From NCBI GenBank assembly GCA_031256035.1, contig JAIRRJ010000067.1, forward strand, positions 50,313 through 114,312: DNA of 64,000 bases. The letters are read 5' to 3'. The stretch comes from Treponema sp. (GTDB lineage Bacteria; Spirochaetota; Spirochaetia; Treponematales; Breznakiellaceae). A model generated the notes under the pieces. It saw only the letters and a list, made by a program, of their open reading frames with translations. It searched no databases and had not been told where the DNA came from. Positions 52,709-61,486 of this stretch are shown here, in pieces. The position numbers were made by a program, and so were the translations under genes. Position 1 is the stretch's first letter. Each line of letters starts with the position of its first letter.

Positions 52709-53649
52709 TGAATAGAAAAGTTTATTTAATACTGCTGTTAGCTGTATTTATTTTTTCAGGATGTGAGCGGATAAAGGAAACATACGGCAAAATTAAAGGC
52801 GGTAAGGAAGAGCAGGTACAGGAAGCGCCGGTGTTTGCGGTAAATATCACAAATGCGGTGCAGGGGCAGATTCAGGATTACATCGCCCTTTCAGGCGACA
52901 TCATAGCAGGCTCGACGGTGGATGCTTATTCCGATGCGGCGGGCAAAGTAACCCAGCTTTATGTGTCGGTGGGCGAACGTGTAAACAGAGGCGATGCGAT
53001 AGCGGCGGTTGATCCGTCCCGCCCCGGAATGACATTCCGGCAGAGCATTGTTACCGCTCCAATCAGCGGGACTATTGTCGCCCTGCCCGCGCAGGTCGGA
53101 ATGACCATCACTCAGGCAGTACCCCTTGCACGGATTTCGGGTGGCGGTGCGCTTGAGATTCGGCTTTATGTAGCGGAACGCTTCATATCAAAGATGGCAA
53201 TGAACCTGTCCTGCGAGATAACTCTGGACGCATGGCCGGGCGAAATATTTCAGGGCAGCATCAGTGAAGTGTCGCCCACTGTAGACGCCGCCTCCCGAAC
53301 TATGGAAGTAAAGGTCAATGTCAACAACGCGGGTTCCAAGCTAAAGGCGGGGATGTTCGCCAAGGTAAAAATCATCACCGAGCGGAAAGACGGCATTGTA
53401 AAAATACCGGCGTCGGCGGTGATCAACCGCTTTGGAGAACAGTATGTATTTGCGGTGGACAAGACCGACCCGGAGAATCCGGTCGCCCGCAGGAAAGTGA
53501 TTGTTCCGGGAATACTCATTGACGGAGTAATGGAAATTCAACAGGGTCTTTCGCCGAATGAAGAAACTGTTGTCCGGGGACAGACTCTGCTTGAGGACGG
53601 TTCGCGGATCAGAATCATTGACCAGCTTGCGCCGCTTAGCGCCAATTAA
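52708..53649 (+). CDS. RND efflux periplasmic adaptor lipoprotein
   Basis: 313 residues with lipobox IFSGC. The membrane-fusion barrel and lipoyl halves read GKVTQLYVSVGERVNRGDAI…VTAPISGTIVALPAQVGMTI; the beta-barrel has LEIRLYVAERFISKM and EVSPTVDAASRTMEVKVNVN. It bridges the inner-membrane pump and the TolC-like protein. It lacks much of a long hairpin, which fits the short-hairpin HlyD group. Confidence 0.92.
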   Translation: MNRKVYLILLLAVFIFSGCERIKETYGKIKGGKEEQVQEAPVFAVNITNAVQGQIQDYIALSGDIIAGSTVDAYSDAAGKVTQLYVSVGERVNRGDAIAAVDPSRPGMTFRQSIVTAPISGTIVALPAQVGMTITQAVPLARISGGGALEIRLYVAERFISKMAMNLSCEITLDAWPGEIFQGSISEVSPTVDAASRTMEVKVNVNNAGSKLKAGMFAKVKIITERKDGIVKIPASAVINRFGEQYVFAVDKTDPENPVARRKVIVPGILIDGVMEIQQGLSPNEETVVRGQTLLEDGSRIRIIDQLAPLSAN

Positions 53650-53661
53650 AGAGGAGTTATT

Positions 53662-53715
53662 ATGAAACTTCGTTTCATATTCGATTTGACTGTGCGGTCT
53701 TCGTCCGCACGATAA
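53662..53715 (+). CDS. Candidate 17-residue leader peptide between adaptor and pump genes
   Basis: MKLRFIFDLTVRSSSAR after a strong GAGGAGTTATT site. The site-plus-start sequence AGGAGTTATTATG is duplicated at the pump gene start 65 nt further on. A GTGCGG/CCGCAC hairpin (53692-53709) lies between. This may be a translated leader that tunes pump synthesis, or simply a duplicated ribosome-binding segment. Confidence 0.3.
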   Translation: MKLRFIFDLTVRSSSAR

Positions 53716-53726
53716 TAGGAGTTATT

Positions 53727-56700
53727 ATGAGCGTTGCAAAAGCTGTCGTTTCGAGACCAACAACCGTATTTATATTTTTTGTCCTCCTTATCGGGCTTGG
53801 TTTTTTTGCACTGGTGAATCTGCCCATCGATCTGTACCCTGAGATCAATCCGCCGGTTCTGGTGGTATTCACTTCCTACACGGGAGCAGGCCCTGAAGAA
53901 GTCGAACGTTCCGTTACCCGCGTTCTGGAAGCGGCGCTGTCCGGCGTGTCGAGTCTGGAAAAAATTACCTCTACATCAAACAAGGGTTCCAGCATGCTGA
54001 TCATGGAGTTTACCTACGGCACCGACATGAGCGATGCGTCCAACTCCATCCGCGATGCGCTGGAACGTATCAGAAACTATATGCCGCAGGGCGCGAATAC
54101 GCCGATAATTTTCAAATTTGATCCTTCCATGATCCCCATCATGGGTTTAATGGTAACCGGAAACCGGACGCCCGAAGAGTTACGCGAAATGGCGGAGGAT
54201 ACCATCGTCCCCAGGATTGAGCAGACGCCGGGCATTGCCACCGCATCTGTGAACGGCGGACGCGAAAAAATTGTCCGTGTGGAAATTCCCCAGAGCCGGC
54301 TGGAAGCTTACGGTCTTACCGTAACCCAGATACAGCAGATGCTCGCCGCGCAGAATATGCAGACCGCCGCAGGAACAATCACCGAAGGTAACCTGTCCTA
54401 CATTCTTACTACCATGGGCGAATATACATCGCTGGATCAGATCAGGAATACGGTAATCTCCTACAAGGGCGGCGGGTTTTCAGGCGGGCAGATAGAGATG
54501 CCGCGGCAGATATACCTGCGGGATTTGGCGGATGTATTCGAAGGCTACCGCGACGAATCAAGCGTGGTATATGTAAACGGCGAACCTGCGGTGATGCTGA
54601 TGGTGCAGAAGCAGAGCGGCAAAAACTCAATACAGACAGCAAAGGATTTGCGCATAAGATTGACCCGGATGGCAAAAGAACTTCCGCCTGACATCAAAAT
54701 GACCGAAATCTTTAACACCACCAACATAATTCAAAATTCACTCAATCAGGTAACATCCACCGCCGTGAGCGGGGCGATCCTCGCAATATTGGTTTTGTTT
54801 GTATTCCTGCGTTCATTTAAGCCGACTCTGATCATTGGTATCAGCATACCTGTTTCCATCATAATCACAATGATGCTGATGTATTTCGCCAAGCTGACCC
54901 TCAACCTCATGACCATGGCAGGTCTTGTTTTGGGAATAGGAATGTTAGTTGACAACTCCATCGTTATTCTGGAAAACATTTACCATTACCGCGAAAAAGG
55001 CGCCAAACTGGGAACTGCCTCGGTTATCGGCACTTCGGAAATGCTTGTCGCGATTGCATCGTCCACCCTGACCACCATCTGCGTCTTTGCGCCGCTTGTC
55101 ATGTTCCAGGGTCTTCTTGAAGTATCAGGTGAACTTTTCGCGGGGCTTGCCTTTACGGTGGTTATCTCTCTGGGGATTTCCCTGTTGACCGCCGCGCTGC
55201 TTGTGCCCGTGCTTTCAAGCCGTTACCTGCCGCTTGTTACGCGAAAACAAAAACAGCTCAAAGGGACGCTTGCTGTAATCGACTCTTATTTTGAACGTTT
55301 CTTCGCCGCGCTGGACAACGCATACCGCCGTGCGGTAGACAGGGTATTGAGGCACAAGGCTGTTGTTATTATCTTCCTCCTTGTCCTTTTGGGAGGAGCC
55401 ATTTTCATGATCCCGGTAGTAGGCTGGGTTTTTATGCCTCAGCAGGAATCAGACAATGTAAACATTACAGCCAACCTTCCTATGGGGACACCCCTGTACG
55501 AAACCGAAGCGGTATTGCAGCAGCTTCAGTTGATTGTTGAGCGGGAGGTACAGGGTTATGAAAGAATTGTCCTCCGTGCCGGCGGCGGCGGTATGATGGG
55601 CTTTGGCGCCAACAGCAGCAACTCAGGTTCTCTGCGGATCAGTCTTCCGCCGTACAAAGACCGGGTTGAAAGCGCAGACGATATAAAAGACAAATTGCGC
55701 CCCCACTTCAACAAATTCCCCGGAGTGTCGTTCAGTTTTTCAGGTGGTATGATGGGCGGCGGCATGATGGGCGGCGGCAACGCGGTAGACATAATCCTGC
55801 GCACCGACGACCTTGTTAAGGGCAAGGCTCTTGGTGAAAAAATAGCTGCCATACTCAAGGAAAAACTGCCGGATGTAACAGAGCCGCAGGTTGATTTGAA
55901 AGACGGCCTTCCGCAGATTGAGATAAAAATTGACCGTGAGAAAATGTATGCGCTGGGGCTTAATACATTCACCGTGGGCAACGAGATCAAAGCCGCAGTG
56001 GACGGCATCACCGCCACAAGATACAAAACCGGCGGCAAGGATTACGATGTAATACTGATTCTCGCGGAAGCGGATCGCAGCACAAGACCGGCGTTGGATC
56101 ATATTTTTATAAACAGCCAAATGGCAGGCAGAGTTCCCCTGTCCAGCTTTGTTTCATATCAGGAGGGAACAGGCCCGCTTACCATAACCCGTGAAAACCA
56201 GAGCCGGATCATTCACGTAACAGCGGGAGCGAAACCGGGGGTAAAAATAAACACTCTTCAGGACCGGGTAGAAGCCATCATCAGTGCCGAGATTCCCGTG
56301 GAGGACGGCGTTATCATTGAGTATGGCGGTGACAATGCTCAAATGCTTAAAATGTTTAAACGTTTTGTACTTATCTGTGTTGTAGCGGCATTCCTTGTAT
56401 TCGGCGTAATGGCAAGCCTCTTTGAATCGTTCAGAGACCCTTTCATTATTATCTTTACTATTCCCCTTTCGCTCATCGGTATCGTGGCGATTTACATAAT
56501 GACAGGCGACACCTTCAACGTGTTAACCGCGGTAGGATTGTTGGTGCTGATCGGCGTAATTGTCAATAACGGCATTGTGCTTGTTGACTACACAAACCTG
56601 CTGCGCAAGAGGGGGTATTCCCTGCACGAAGCCTGCGTTGAAGCCGCCGGAAACCGCCTGCGCCCGATTTTAATGACCACCCTTACCACCATCCTCGGCC

Positions 56701-56975
56701 TTGTGCCCATGGCGTTTTTCCCCGGCGAAGGATCGGAACTGGTGGCTCCCATAGGCAAGACAGTTCTCGGCGGCCTTTCTTTCGGTACGCTGATGACCCT
56801 GTTCCTTATGCCCACCGTTTATGCAATCATCAATAAACGTTCCGATGAGAGGGACGCAAGAGCAGAGGCAAGGCGTGAAAGAATCGCTGCCGGTGAAGGC
56901 CGGGCTAAGAAACCAAAACGCGGCGAAGCGGCAACAAACATTGCCATCATCGCAAATCCGGAGGGAAAAATATGA
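53727..56975 (+). CDS. RND efflux pump, inner-membrane transporter (HAE1/AcrB-like)
   Basis: 1082 residues with the RND layout: TM1 near 10-30, a large periplasmic loop, TM2-6 (TM4 carries AGLVLGIGMLVDNSIVILEN with D409), TM7 near 550, a second loop, and TM8-12 including LVLIGVIVNNGIVLVDYTNL. The second Asp of AcrB's TM4 pair is Asn here, as in many HAE1 members. Two unusual Gly/Met-rich loops occur (GGGGMMGFGANSS at about 612-626 and GGMMGGGMMGGG at about 672-684). It exports drugs or metals with the TolC-like and adaptor proteins. It overlaps the final small gene by four bases. Confidence 0.93.
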   Translation: MSVAKAVVSRPTTVFIFFVLLIGLGFFALVNLPIDLYPEINPPVLVVFTSYTGAGPEEVERSVTRVLEAALSGVSSLEKITSTSNKGSSMLIMEFTYGTDMSDASNSIRDALERIRNYMPQGANTPIIFKFDPSMIPIMGLMVTGNRTPEELREMAEDTIVPRIEQTPGIATASVNGGREKIVRVEIPQSRLEAYGLTVTQIQQMLAAQNMQTAAGTITEGNLSYILTTMGEYTSLDQIRNTVISYKGGGFSGGQIEMPRQIYLRDLADVFEGYRDESSVVYVNGEPAVMLMVQKQSGKNSIQTAKDLRIRLTRMAKELPPDIKMTEIFNTTNIIQNSLNQVTSTAVSGAILAILVLFVFLRSFKPTLIIGISIPVSIIITMMLMYFAKLTLNLMTMAGLVLGIGMLVDNSIVILENIYHYREKGAKLGTASVIGTSEMLVAIASSTLTTICVFAPLVMFQGLLEVSGELFAGLAFTVVISLGISLLTAALLVPVLSSRYLPLVTRKQKQLKGTLAVIDSYFERFFAALDNAYRRAVDRVLRHKAVVIIFLLVLLGGAIFMIPVVGWVFMPQQESDNVNITANLPMGTPLYETEAVLQQLQLIVEREVQGYERIVLRAGGGGMMGFGANSSNSGSLRISLPPYKDRVESADDIKDKLRPHFNKFPGVSFSFSGGMMGGGMMGGGNAVDIILRTDDLVKGKALGEKIAAILKEKLPDVTEPQVDLKDGLPQIEIKIDREKMYALGLNTFTVGNEIKAAVDGITATRYKTGGKDYDVILILAEADRSTRPALDHIFINSQMAGRVPLSSFVSYQEGTGPLTITRENQSRIIHVTAGAKPGVKINTLQDRVEAIISAEIPVEDGVIIEYGGDNAQMLKMFKRFVLICVVAAFLVFGVMASLFESFRDPFIIIFTIPLSLIGIVAIYIMTGDTFNVLTAVGLLVLIGVIVNNGIVLVDYTNLLRKRGYSLHEACVEAAGNRLRPILMTTLTTILGLVPMAFFPGEGSELVAPIGKTVLGGLSFGTLMTLFLMPTVYAIINKRSDERDARAEARRERIAAGEGRAKKPKRGEAATNIAIIANPEGKI

Positions 56976-57247
56976 TACGCATAGAAATTATTGCCAATCA
57001 CTCGGTTGAGGAAAATGTTCTTGAAGCCCTTGCCAAAGAGAATGTTGGAAAATTTTACACAAAGATACCCAATATTTTCGGGGTCGGCTCAGCCGGCCCC
57101 AGAATGGGGGACGCCATTTGGCCGGAAGAAAACTTTGCTCTTGTCATCTGGTGCGAAGAAGAAGAAGGGCGCGGCATTAAACGGGCGATTGATAAAGTAA
57201 AGCAGCAGTTTCCCGGGGAGGGGATAAAGATATTCGGGAACACATAA
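56972..57247 (+). CDS. PII-like transporter-associated protein (PG0541-like)
   Basis: 91 residues: MIRIEIIANHSVEENVLEAL, then KFYTKIPNIFGVGSAGPRMG, DAIWPEENFALVIWCEEEEG and a helix-strand end. This is the small ferredoxin-fold protein often encoded after RND pumps in Bacteroidetes and spirochaetes (PG0541 family, PII-like). It starts inside the pump stop (ATGA), so it is part of the pump operon; a regulatory interaction with the pump is inferred. Confidence 0.82.
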   Translation: MIRIEIIANHSVEENVLEALAKENVGKFYTKIPNIFGVGSAGPRMGDAIWPEENFALVIWCEEEEGRGIKRAIDKVKQQFPGEGIKIFGNT

Positions 57248-57300
57248 TGCACCCGAAGGTGTAGATGACAAATTTAACACGCCCCGGCGCCAGATTAAAG

Positions 57301-58071
57301 TTACTTCAGTTCCGAATCCATTTTATGCTGCAAACTGTGCTGGATATATTTGCGTATTTTCGTTCTGACTTCCGGATCAATACGCTGGCTGAACAACAGA
57401 ACATAAATTTTATCCGCGTTGTCCATGCGAGAACCAAAAACAATAGCCTCTACCTTGAGGAGCATGGTTTGCAGCCTGAGTTGAATATCCTTTATAAGCT
57501 CGTTTTTTTTCAGATCGGGATCATGGTCAAAAGCGCATGATATGCCCACAACGCTGATATCCTTGACAGTGCCGTTGACGAAATCGCCGTTCATCGGCAG
57601 GTTTATTGTTGCGTTGGCTTCACGTTCAGTATTGGCGCGGATATACTTGCGCCGGCCTTTGGCATCCGTGTTTTTCAGGGTTTCCAGAACTTTGGCAATG
57701 CTCTTGCTCATGTCCACTTTCAGGGAATTAAACCCGCCCTGAACATGCACGTCATTCAGATATTTGTGCTGCAATTCCTCTTTGTTGCTTCCTGAAAAAA
57801 TGCCGACTGTTACATTTGGCAGCGCTGTCATCATGCCGCGAATCCATTTTTCCCACTCCGGTTCAGCCATTCCCTCATCAATATTTATGAAGACAATGGA
57901 ATCCGTATATTTCTTTAATGCGCGGAGAAGGCGGGCATGATCCTTGGCAACATATACTTCAAATTCCTGCTGAACCAATTCCGTAACAATCTGATTCTCT
58001 ACCGAGGCGGTAGGATACAGGAAAAAGGTTTTCTTCCCTTGAATCTCGGAGGGAGCGTTTTCGCCACTCAT
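57301..58071 (-). CDS. PilZ domain protein with receiver-like N-terminus
   Basis: 256 residues from ATG of MSGENAPSEI (the frame is open to 58164, which would overlap the PPIase gene; no strong site supports either). Residues about 15-135 look like a degenerate receiver fold (FLYPTASVENQIVTELVQQE, SIVFINIDEGMAEPEWEKW). The PilZ domain starts at RKYIRANTEREANATINLPM with the R-x-x-x-R c-di-GMP motif and continues VKDISVVGISCAF (D/NxSxxG variant). It probably binds c-di-GMP and controls motility or envelope traits. The REC-HD-GYP protein at 24.5-25.6 kb would act on the same messenger. Confidence 0.8.
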   Translation of the reverse strand: MSGENAPSEIQGKKTFFLYPTASVENQIVTELVQQEFEVYVAKDHARLLRALKKYTDSIVFINIDEGMAEPEWEKWIRGMMTALPNVTVGIFSGSNKEELQHKYLNDVHVQGGFNSLKVDMSKSIAKVLETLKNTDAKGRRKYIRANTEREANATINLPMNGDFVNGTVKDISVVGISCAFDHDPDLKKNELIKDIQLRLQTMLLKVEAIVFGSRMDNADKIYVLLFSQRIDPEVRTKIRKYIQHSLQHKMDSELK

Positions 58072-58135
58072 GTAATAAGAATAAACCAAACAGCGAAAAT
58101 TGACAATACGGGGCTGTCCAAGAAATAAGGAAAAG

Positions 58136-59182
58136 CTATCGAATGGCAAGCAGTTCCAGATCAAAAATCAGGAAACTGTTCGCCGGTATTATGCCGTTTC
58201 CAACTGCACGGTCGCCGTATGCAAGTTCAGGAGGAATAATAACCAGCCGTTTTTCACCGATCTTCATCTCCAAAACCATCGCGTCAAGACCGGGAATTAC
58301 CCTGTTTACCCCAACCGGAAATTCAAGGGGTTTTCCCTGTATATCAGAACTGTCAAAAACAGTGCCGGACAGAAGGGAACCTTTGTAATTCAGCCTCACG
58401 GTTTTACCCGCGGCGGGCGTGTCACCGCTCCCCTGCTTTTGAATGATGTAGCGGATTTCAGAATCTGTTTTCACCGCGTTGGGATACTGCGTGTTTATTT
58501 TCGCGATGTCAGCGGCGCGCTGTGCATCTGCCTTGCCTGTCGCTGCCTCTTTTGCCTGCGCAAGCAGTTTATCAAACGTATCCTGATCCGCCCTAAACGC
58601 ATTCGCCGCCGCGCCGTTGCGGATTATGGTAACTTTCTCGATTCTATCGCCCTTCTTAATGGTGTTTACCGTATACTGACCGTCCACTACCCTGCCAAAG
58701 ACCGTATGCTTTCCGTCCAAATGCGGCGTAGGAACAATGGTGATAAAGAACTGGCTGCCGTTGGTTGCCGGCCCCGCGTTCGCCATAGAAAGAATCCCCG
58801 CTCTGTCATGTTTTAACTGGGAATCAAATTCATCGGGGAATTGATAACCCGGACCGCCCGCGCCGTTACCCAGCGGATCGCCGCCCTGGATCATAAAGTC
58901 ATCCCTGTCGCCGTTGGACTTGGAAATGACACGGTGAAAAGTCAATCCGTCGTAAAAAGGTTTTCCCCTGTTTACGTTCATCTTGCCTTCCGCCAAAGCT
59001 ACGAAATTGCAGACTGTAAGCGGCGTGCGCTGAAATTCCAGCCGCACCACAATGTCCCCGCGCCGGGTACTGATCCGCGCAAAAAGCCCGTCTCCCAAAT
59101 TCTGGGCGGCTGCTGTTCCGGTCATACACATAAATAAAATTACTCCGATACTCGCGCAAAATGAAAATCTGATAGTTTTCAT
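58136..59182 (-). CDS. Dual peptidyl-prolyl isomerase (cyclophilin-FKBP fusion), exported
   Basis: 348 residues with a signal peptide ([21 protein letters not shown]). Residues about 32-190 are a cyclophilin: [39 protein letters not shown] and [11 protein letters not shown] helical linker ([20 protein letters not shown]) leads to an FKBP at about 255-348: [47 protein letters not shown]. Fusions of these two unrelated isomerases are known from a few bacteria, including Treponema, and protists. Likely a periplasmic folding factor. Confidence 0.93.
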   Translation of the reverse strand: MKTIRFSFCASIGVILFMCMTGTAAAQNLGDGLFARISTRRGDIVVRLEFQRTPLTVCNFVALAEGKMNVNRGKPFYDGLTFHRVISKSNGDRDDFMIQGGDPLGNGAGGPGYQFPDEFDSQLKHDRAGILSMANAGPATNGSQFFITIVPTPHLDGKHTVFGRVVDGQYTVNTIKKGDRIEKVTIIRNGAAANAFRADQDTFDKLLAQAKEAATGKADAQRAADIAKINTQYPNAVKTDSEIRYIIQKQGSGDTPAAGKTVRLNYKGSLLSGTVFDSSDIQGKPLEFPVGVNRVIPGLDAMVLEMKIGEKRLVIIPPELAYGDRAVGNGIIPANSFLIFDLELLAIR

Positions 59183-59453
59183 ACAATAATTATAGCATCT
59201 TTTTTGAGACCGGAGAGGTTTTTTTGACAGAACACCGATGAATTTGGGCTAATTATTGAGTAAATTTTACCCAATTCGGCCCAAGTGGAAGTTTGGCCTG
59301 TTCCCAAATTTAAACCATTCGCTTTCTACCAGCCTGTTAACTTTGCGTCCGCACTTCTTACATTGCCTGCCTTGCTCTGTGAATTTTCCCAGACATTACT
59401 GGATTTTTACTGCCGTGATGGCATTCTTGTATTTTATCTGCTAACATTTTCCC

Positions 59454-60494
59454 ATGGCCATTATCAACCTTTTCCTCGCCCTGTTTACTTTCATGCTTTT
59501 CTGCTTCACAAGCAGAAACCGCCTCATGCAGGTGCTTTTTATACAGGATCAGACAATCAAAGTCCTTTTAAGAACGCTCGAACAGCACAACCTCCGTGCG
59601 TCATTCGAGCCTCAAGAGAAATTCCTCATCGCCACGCTGTTAGAAAACACCCCCGGCGCTGAACGCTTCTTCAATTTGGCCACCACAAAAACTGTCCTCA
59701 CTGTATGGAAGAACATCTTTACCAAGGCAAGATGGACGCAGAAAAAACGCAAGCCAGGAAGGCCGCCAATCAATAAAGAAATCAAAGAACTTATCTTGAA
59801 GTTTAAACAAGACAACTTCCTTTGGGGCGCAAGGCGTATCAGGGACGAACTGCTTAAACTGTCCATCGACGTGTCCCATGAAACCATCAGCAAAATAATT
59901 CAGCACTCCATGAAAACAGGCGATGTAAAACCCGCTTTGTCATGGAAACGGTTCTTGAGTTCTCACTGGAAAACCATCTTTGCCTGCGATTTCTTTACCG
60001 TAGACATCTTCGGTTTCAAACGCTTCTAAGTTTTCTTTATTATCCAACTGCACACCAGAAAAATCGTTCAGTACGGTTGCACTGATCATCCCAATATGCT
60101 GTTCATGCGCAGCCAGTTGTCGCATTTCTCAGAACAATATCCCCAGTCTCATCTCATTCATGACAATTCAGGCGAGTTAAAACATTTCCCGTATCAGCAA
60201 TACGGCATCAAAGGCGTTGCCACCGTGCCCTATTCGCCAAACATGAACGCATACGCCGAACGCTTCGTCCGTTCTGTCCGGCAGGACTGTTTAGACTACT
60301 TTATCATCTTCACTTACGGGCAGTTATTCAGGATTATCAAAAGCTTCGTTGACTACTACAACAACTACCGCCCTCATCAGGGAATAAAAGCTATCCCCAA
60401 CGGCCCGCCTGATCCTGTTTCAAAAACCGGAACAATAAAACAAAAGCCGCTGGTCTTTGGGCTGCACAACCACTACTACCGCAAAGCTGCATAA
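59454..60494 (+). pseudogene. DDE (integrase core) transposase, copy 1, interrupted by an in-frame stop
   Basis: 347 codons in one frame with TAA at 60027-60029, where the second copy at 63.3 kb has TAC (FGFKRF-stop versus FGFKRFYVFF). The N-terminal HTH part has WKNIFTKARW and LWGARRIRDELLKLSIDVSH. The catalytic triad is split by the stop: first Asp in FACDFFTVDIFG, second in HDNSGE, Glu in NMNAYAERFVRSVRQD. An rve-type transposase related to IS3/IS481 proteins; the exact family is unclear. No clean terminal repeats were found on either side. Left flank 59183-59453 has an imperfect hairpin at 59240-59277 but no gene. Confidence 0.85.
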
Positions 60495-60519
60495 CGTCAC
60501 GCAACATTCCGGCGCGGCG

Positions 60520-61452
60520 TTATTGGCAGTCCGGCAGGTTTGCGCCGTTGTTCTTCCCGGTTCTCTCCAACGCTGCACGTATGCCTCCGCATAGGAAATT
60601 AATGCCGTTTTTATGCATCCGTCCGTAAAAAACAGAACACCGGCGCAAGCCCAGCCGGAATTTCAGTGCAGATCGCGCCGGAATCATGCCCCATCTTGGT
60701 GATTTACTGCGGTTTGCTAATTTTCTGACAGTACGGGTGTAGGATGTGTTTCGCTTGTCTACATTAATACTTGTTAGACTGAAACGCAGATCAAATGCAT
60801 CCATGCCAATAAAAGAGGTATTTGCAGGTATTGTTATACTCTGAAGATGTCTGTTACCAGAAAATGCTCTGCTCTCAACAGCGGTTACACTTGATGGAAT
60901 AGTGTAGATCTGTTCGTTTTTGCTTGCAGGATATTTTATCAATAATGTTTTGTTTTTATTATACAAAACTCCGTCAATACTGATGTATGACGTATTTCGC
61001 TCATCTACATTAATACTTGTGAGGCTGGTACAACCCCGAAATGCATCTTTGCCAATAAAAGCGACATTTGCAGGTATAGTAATACTCGTAAGGCTTTTAC
61101 AGTTAAAAAAAGCCATTGCCCCTATAGCGGTAACATTTTCCGGTATGTTTATATTCGTAATGCTGATTAATTCAGCAAACGTCTGATTTCCTATAACGGT
61201 AACGCTTTCCGGTATAATTACAGACTTTATTATATCATTAGACAAGTCGGAGAGAAAATTAAGACCTCTTATCTCTGTTATTCCAATATCTGTAGGAATT
61301 ACTACACATTCCTCAAATCCGATATACTGTTCTAATACATTATCTTTAACGTAAAAAAAACCATCGTTTGACTCAATAATATCTTGAGCATTATACGGGA
61401 ATGTAACGGAAAAAAGTAATATTCCAAACATCATAATATCTTTTATACGCAT
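60520..61452 (-). CDS. Secreted leucine-rich-repeat protein (BspA type) with aberrant C-terminus
   Basis: 310 residues from ATG after AAAGGAAGTATT (the frame extends upstream without support). Signal peptide (MMFGILLFSVTFPYNA), then BspA-type LRR_5 units such as IIPESVTVIGNQTFAELISI, NIPENVTAIGAMAFFNCKSL, TIPANVAFIGKDAFRGCTSL and IPSSVTAVESRAFSGNRHL. The second NVD.RNTSY element breaks off at about residue 240 where the first continues ISIDGVLY; the last 70 residues (from RTVRKLANRSKS) are Arg-rich and unlike LRR, as if foreign DNA next to the transposase had replaced the true end. It lies 34 nt downstream of the RHS toxin-like gene, an immunity-gene position. Confidence 0.7.
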   Translation of the reverse strand: MRIKDIMMFGILLFSVTFPYNAQDIIESNDGFFYVKDNVLEQYIGFEECVVIPTDIGITEIRGLNFLSDLSNDIIKSVIIPESVTVIGNQTFAELISITNINIPENVTAIGAMAFFNCKSLTSITIPANVAFIGKDAFRGCTSLTSINVDERNTSYISIDGVLYNKNKTLLIKYPASKNEQIYTIPSSVTAVESRAFSGNRHLQSITIPANTSFIGMDAFDLRFSLTSINVDKRNTSYTRTVRKLANRSKSPRWGMIPARSALKFRLGLRRCSVFYGRMHKNGINFLCGGIRAALERTGKNNGANLPDCQ

Positions 61453-61486
61453 AATACTTCCTTTAATTTGCAAGCCTGCCTTGAAC

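Noticed and set aside
59256..59453. Short plus-strand frames upstream of transposase copy 1 as a separate first ORF of the IS
   Set aside because: They are short and unlike a helix-turn-helix OrfA; the transposase copies already contain their own HTH region, so no OrfA is needed.
59227..60650. ACAGAACACCG direct repeat on both sides of transposase copy 1 as a target duplication
   Set aside because: It is 11 nt but lies well inside the non-coding flanks, is not next to inverted ends, and its surroundings differ; chance or a shared motif is as likely.
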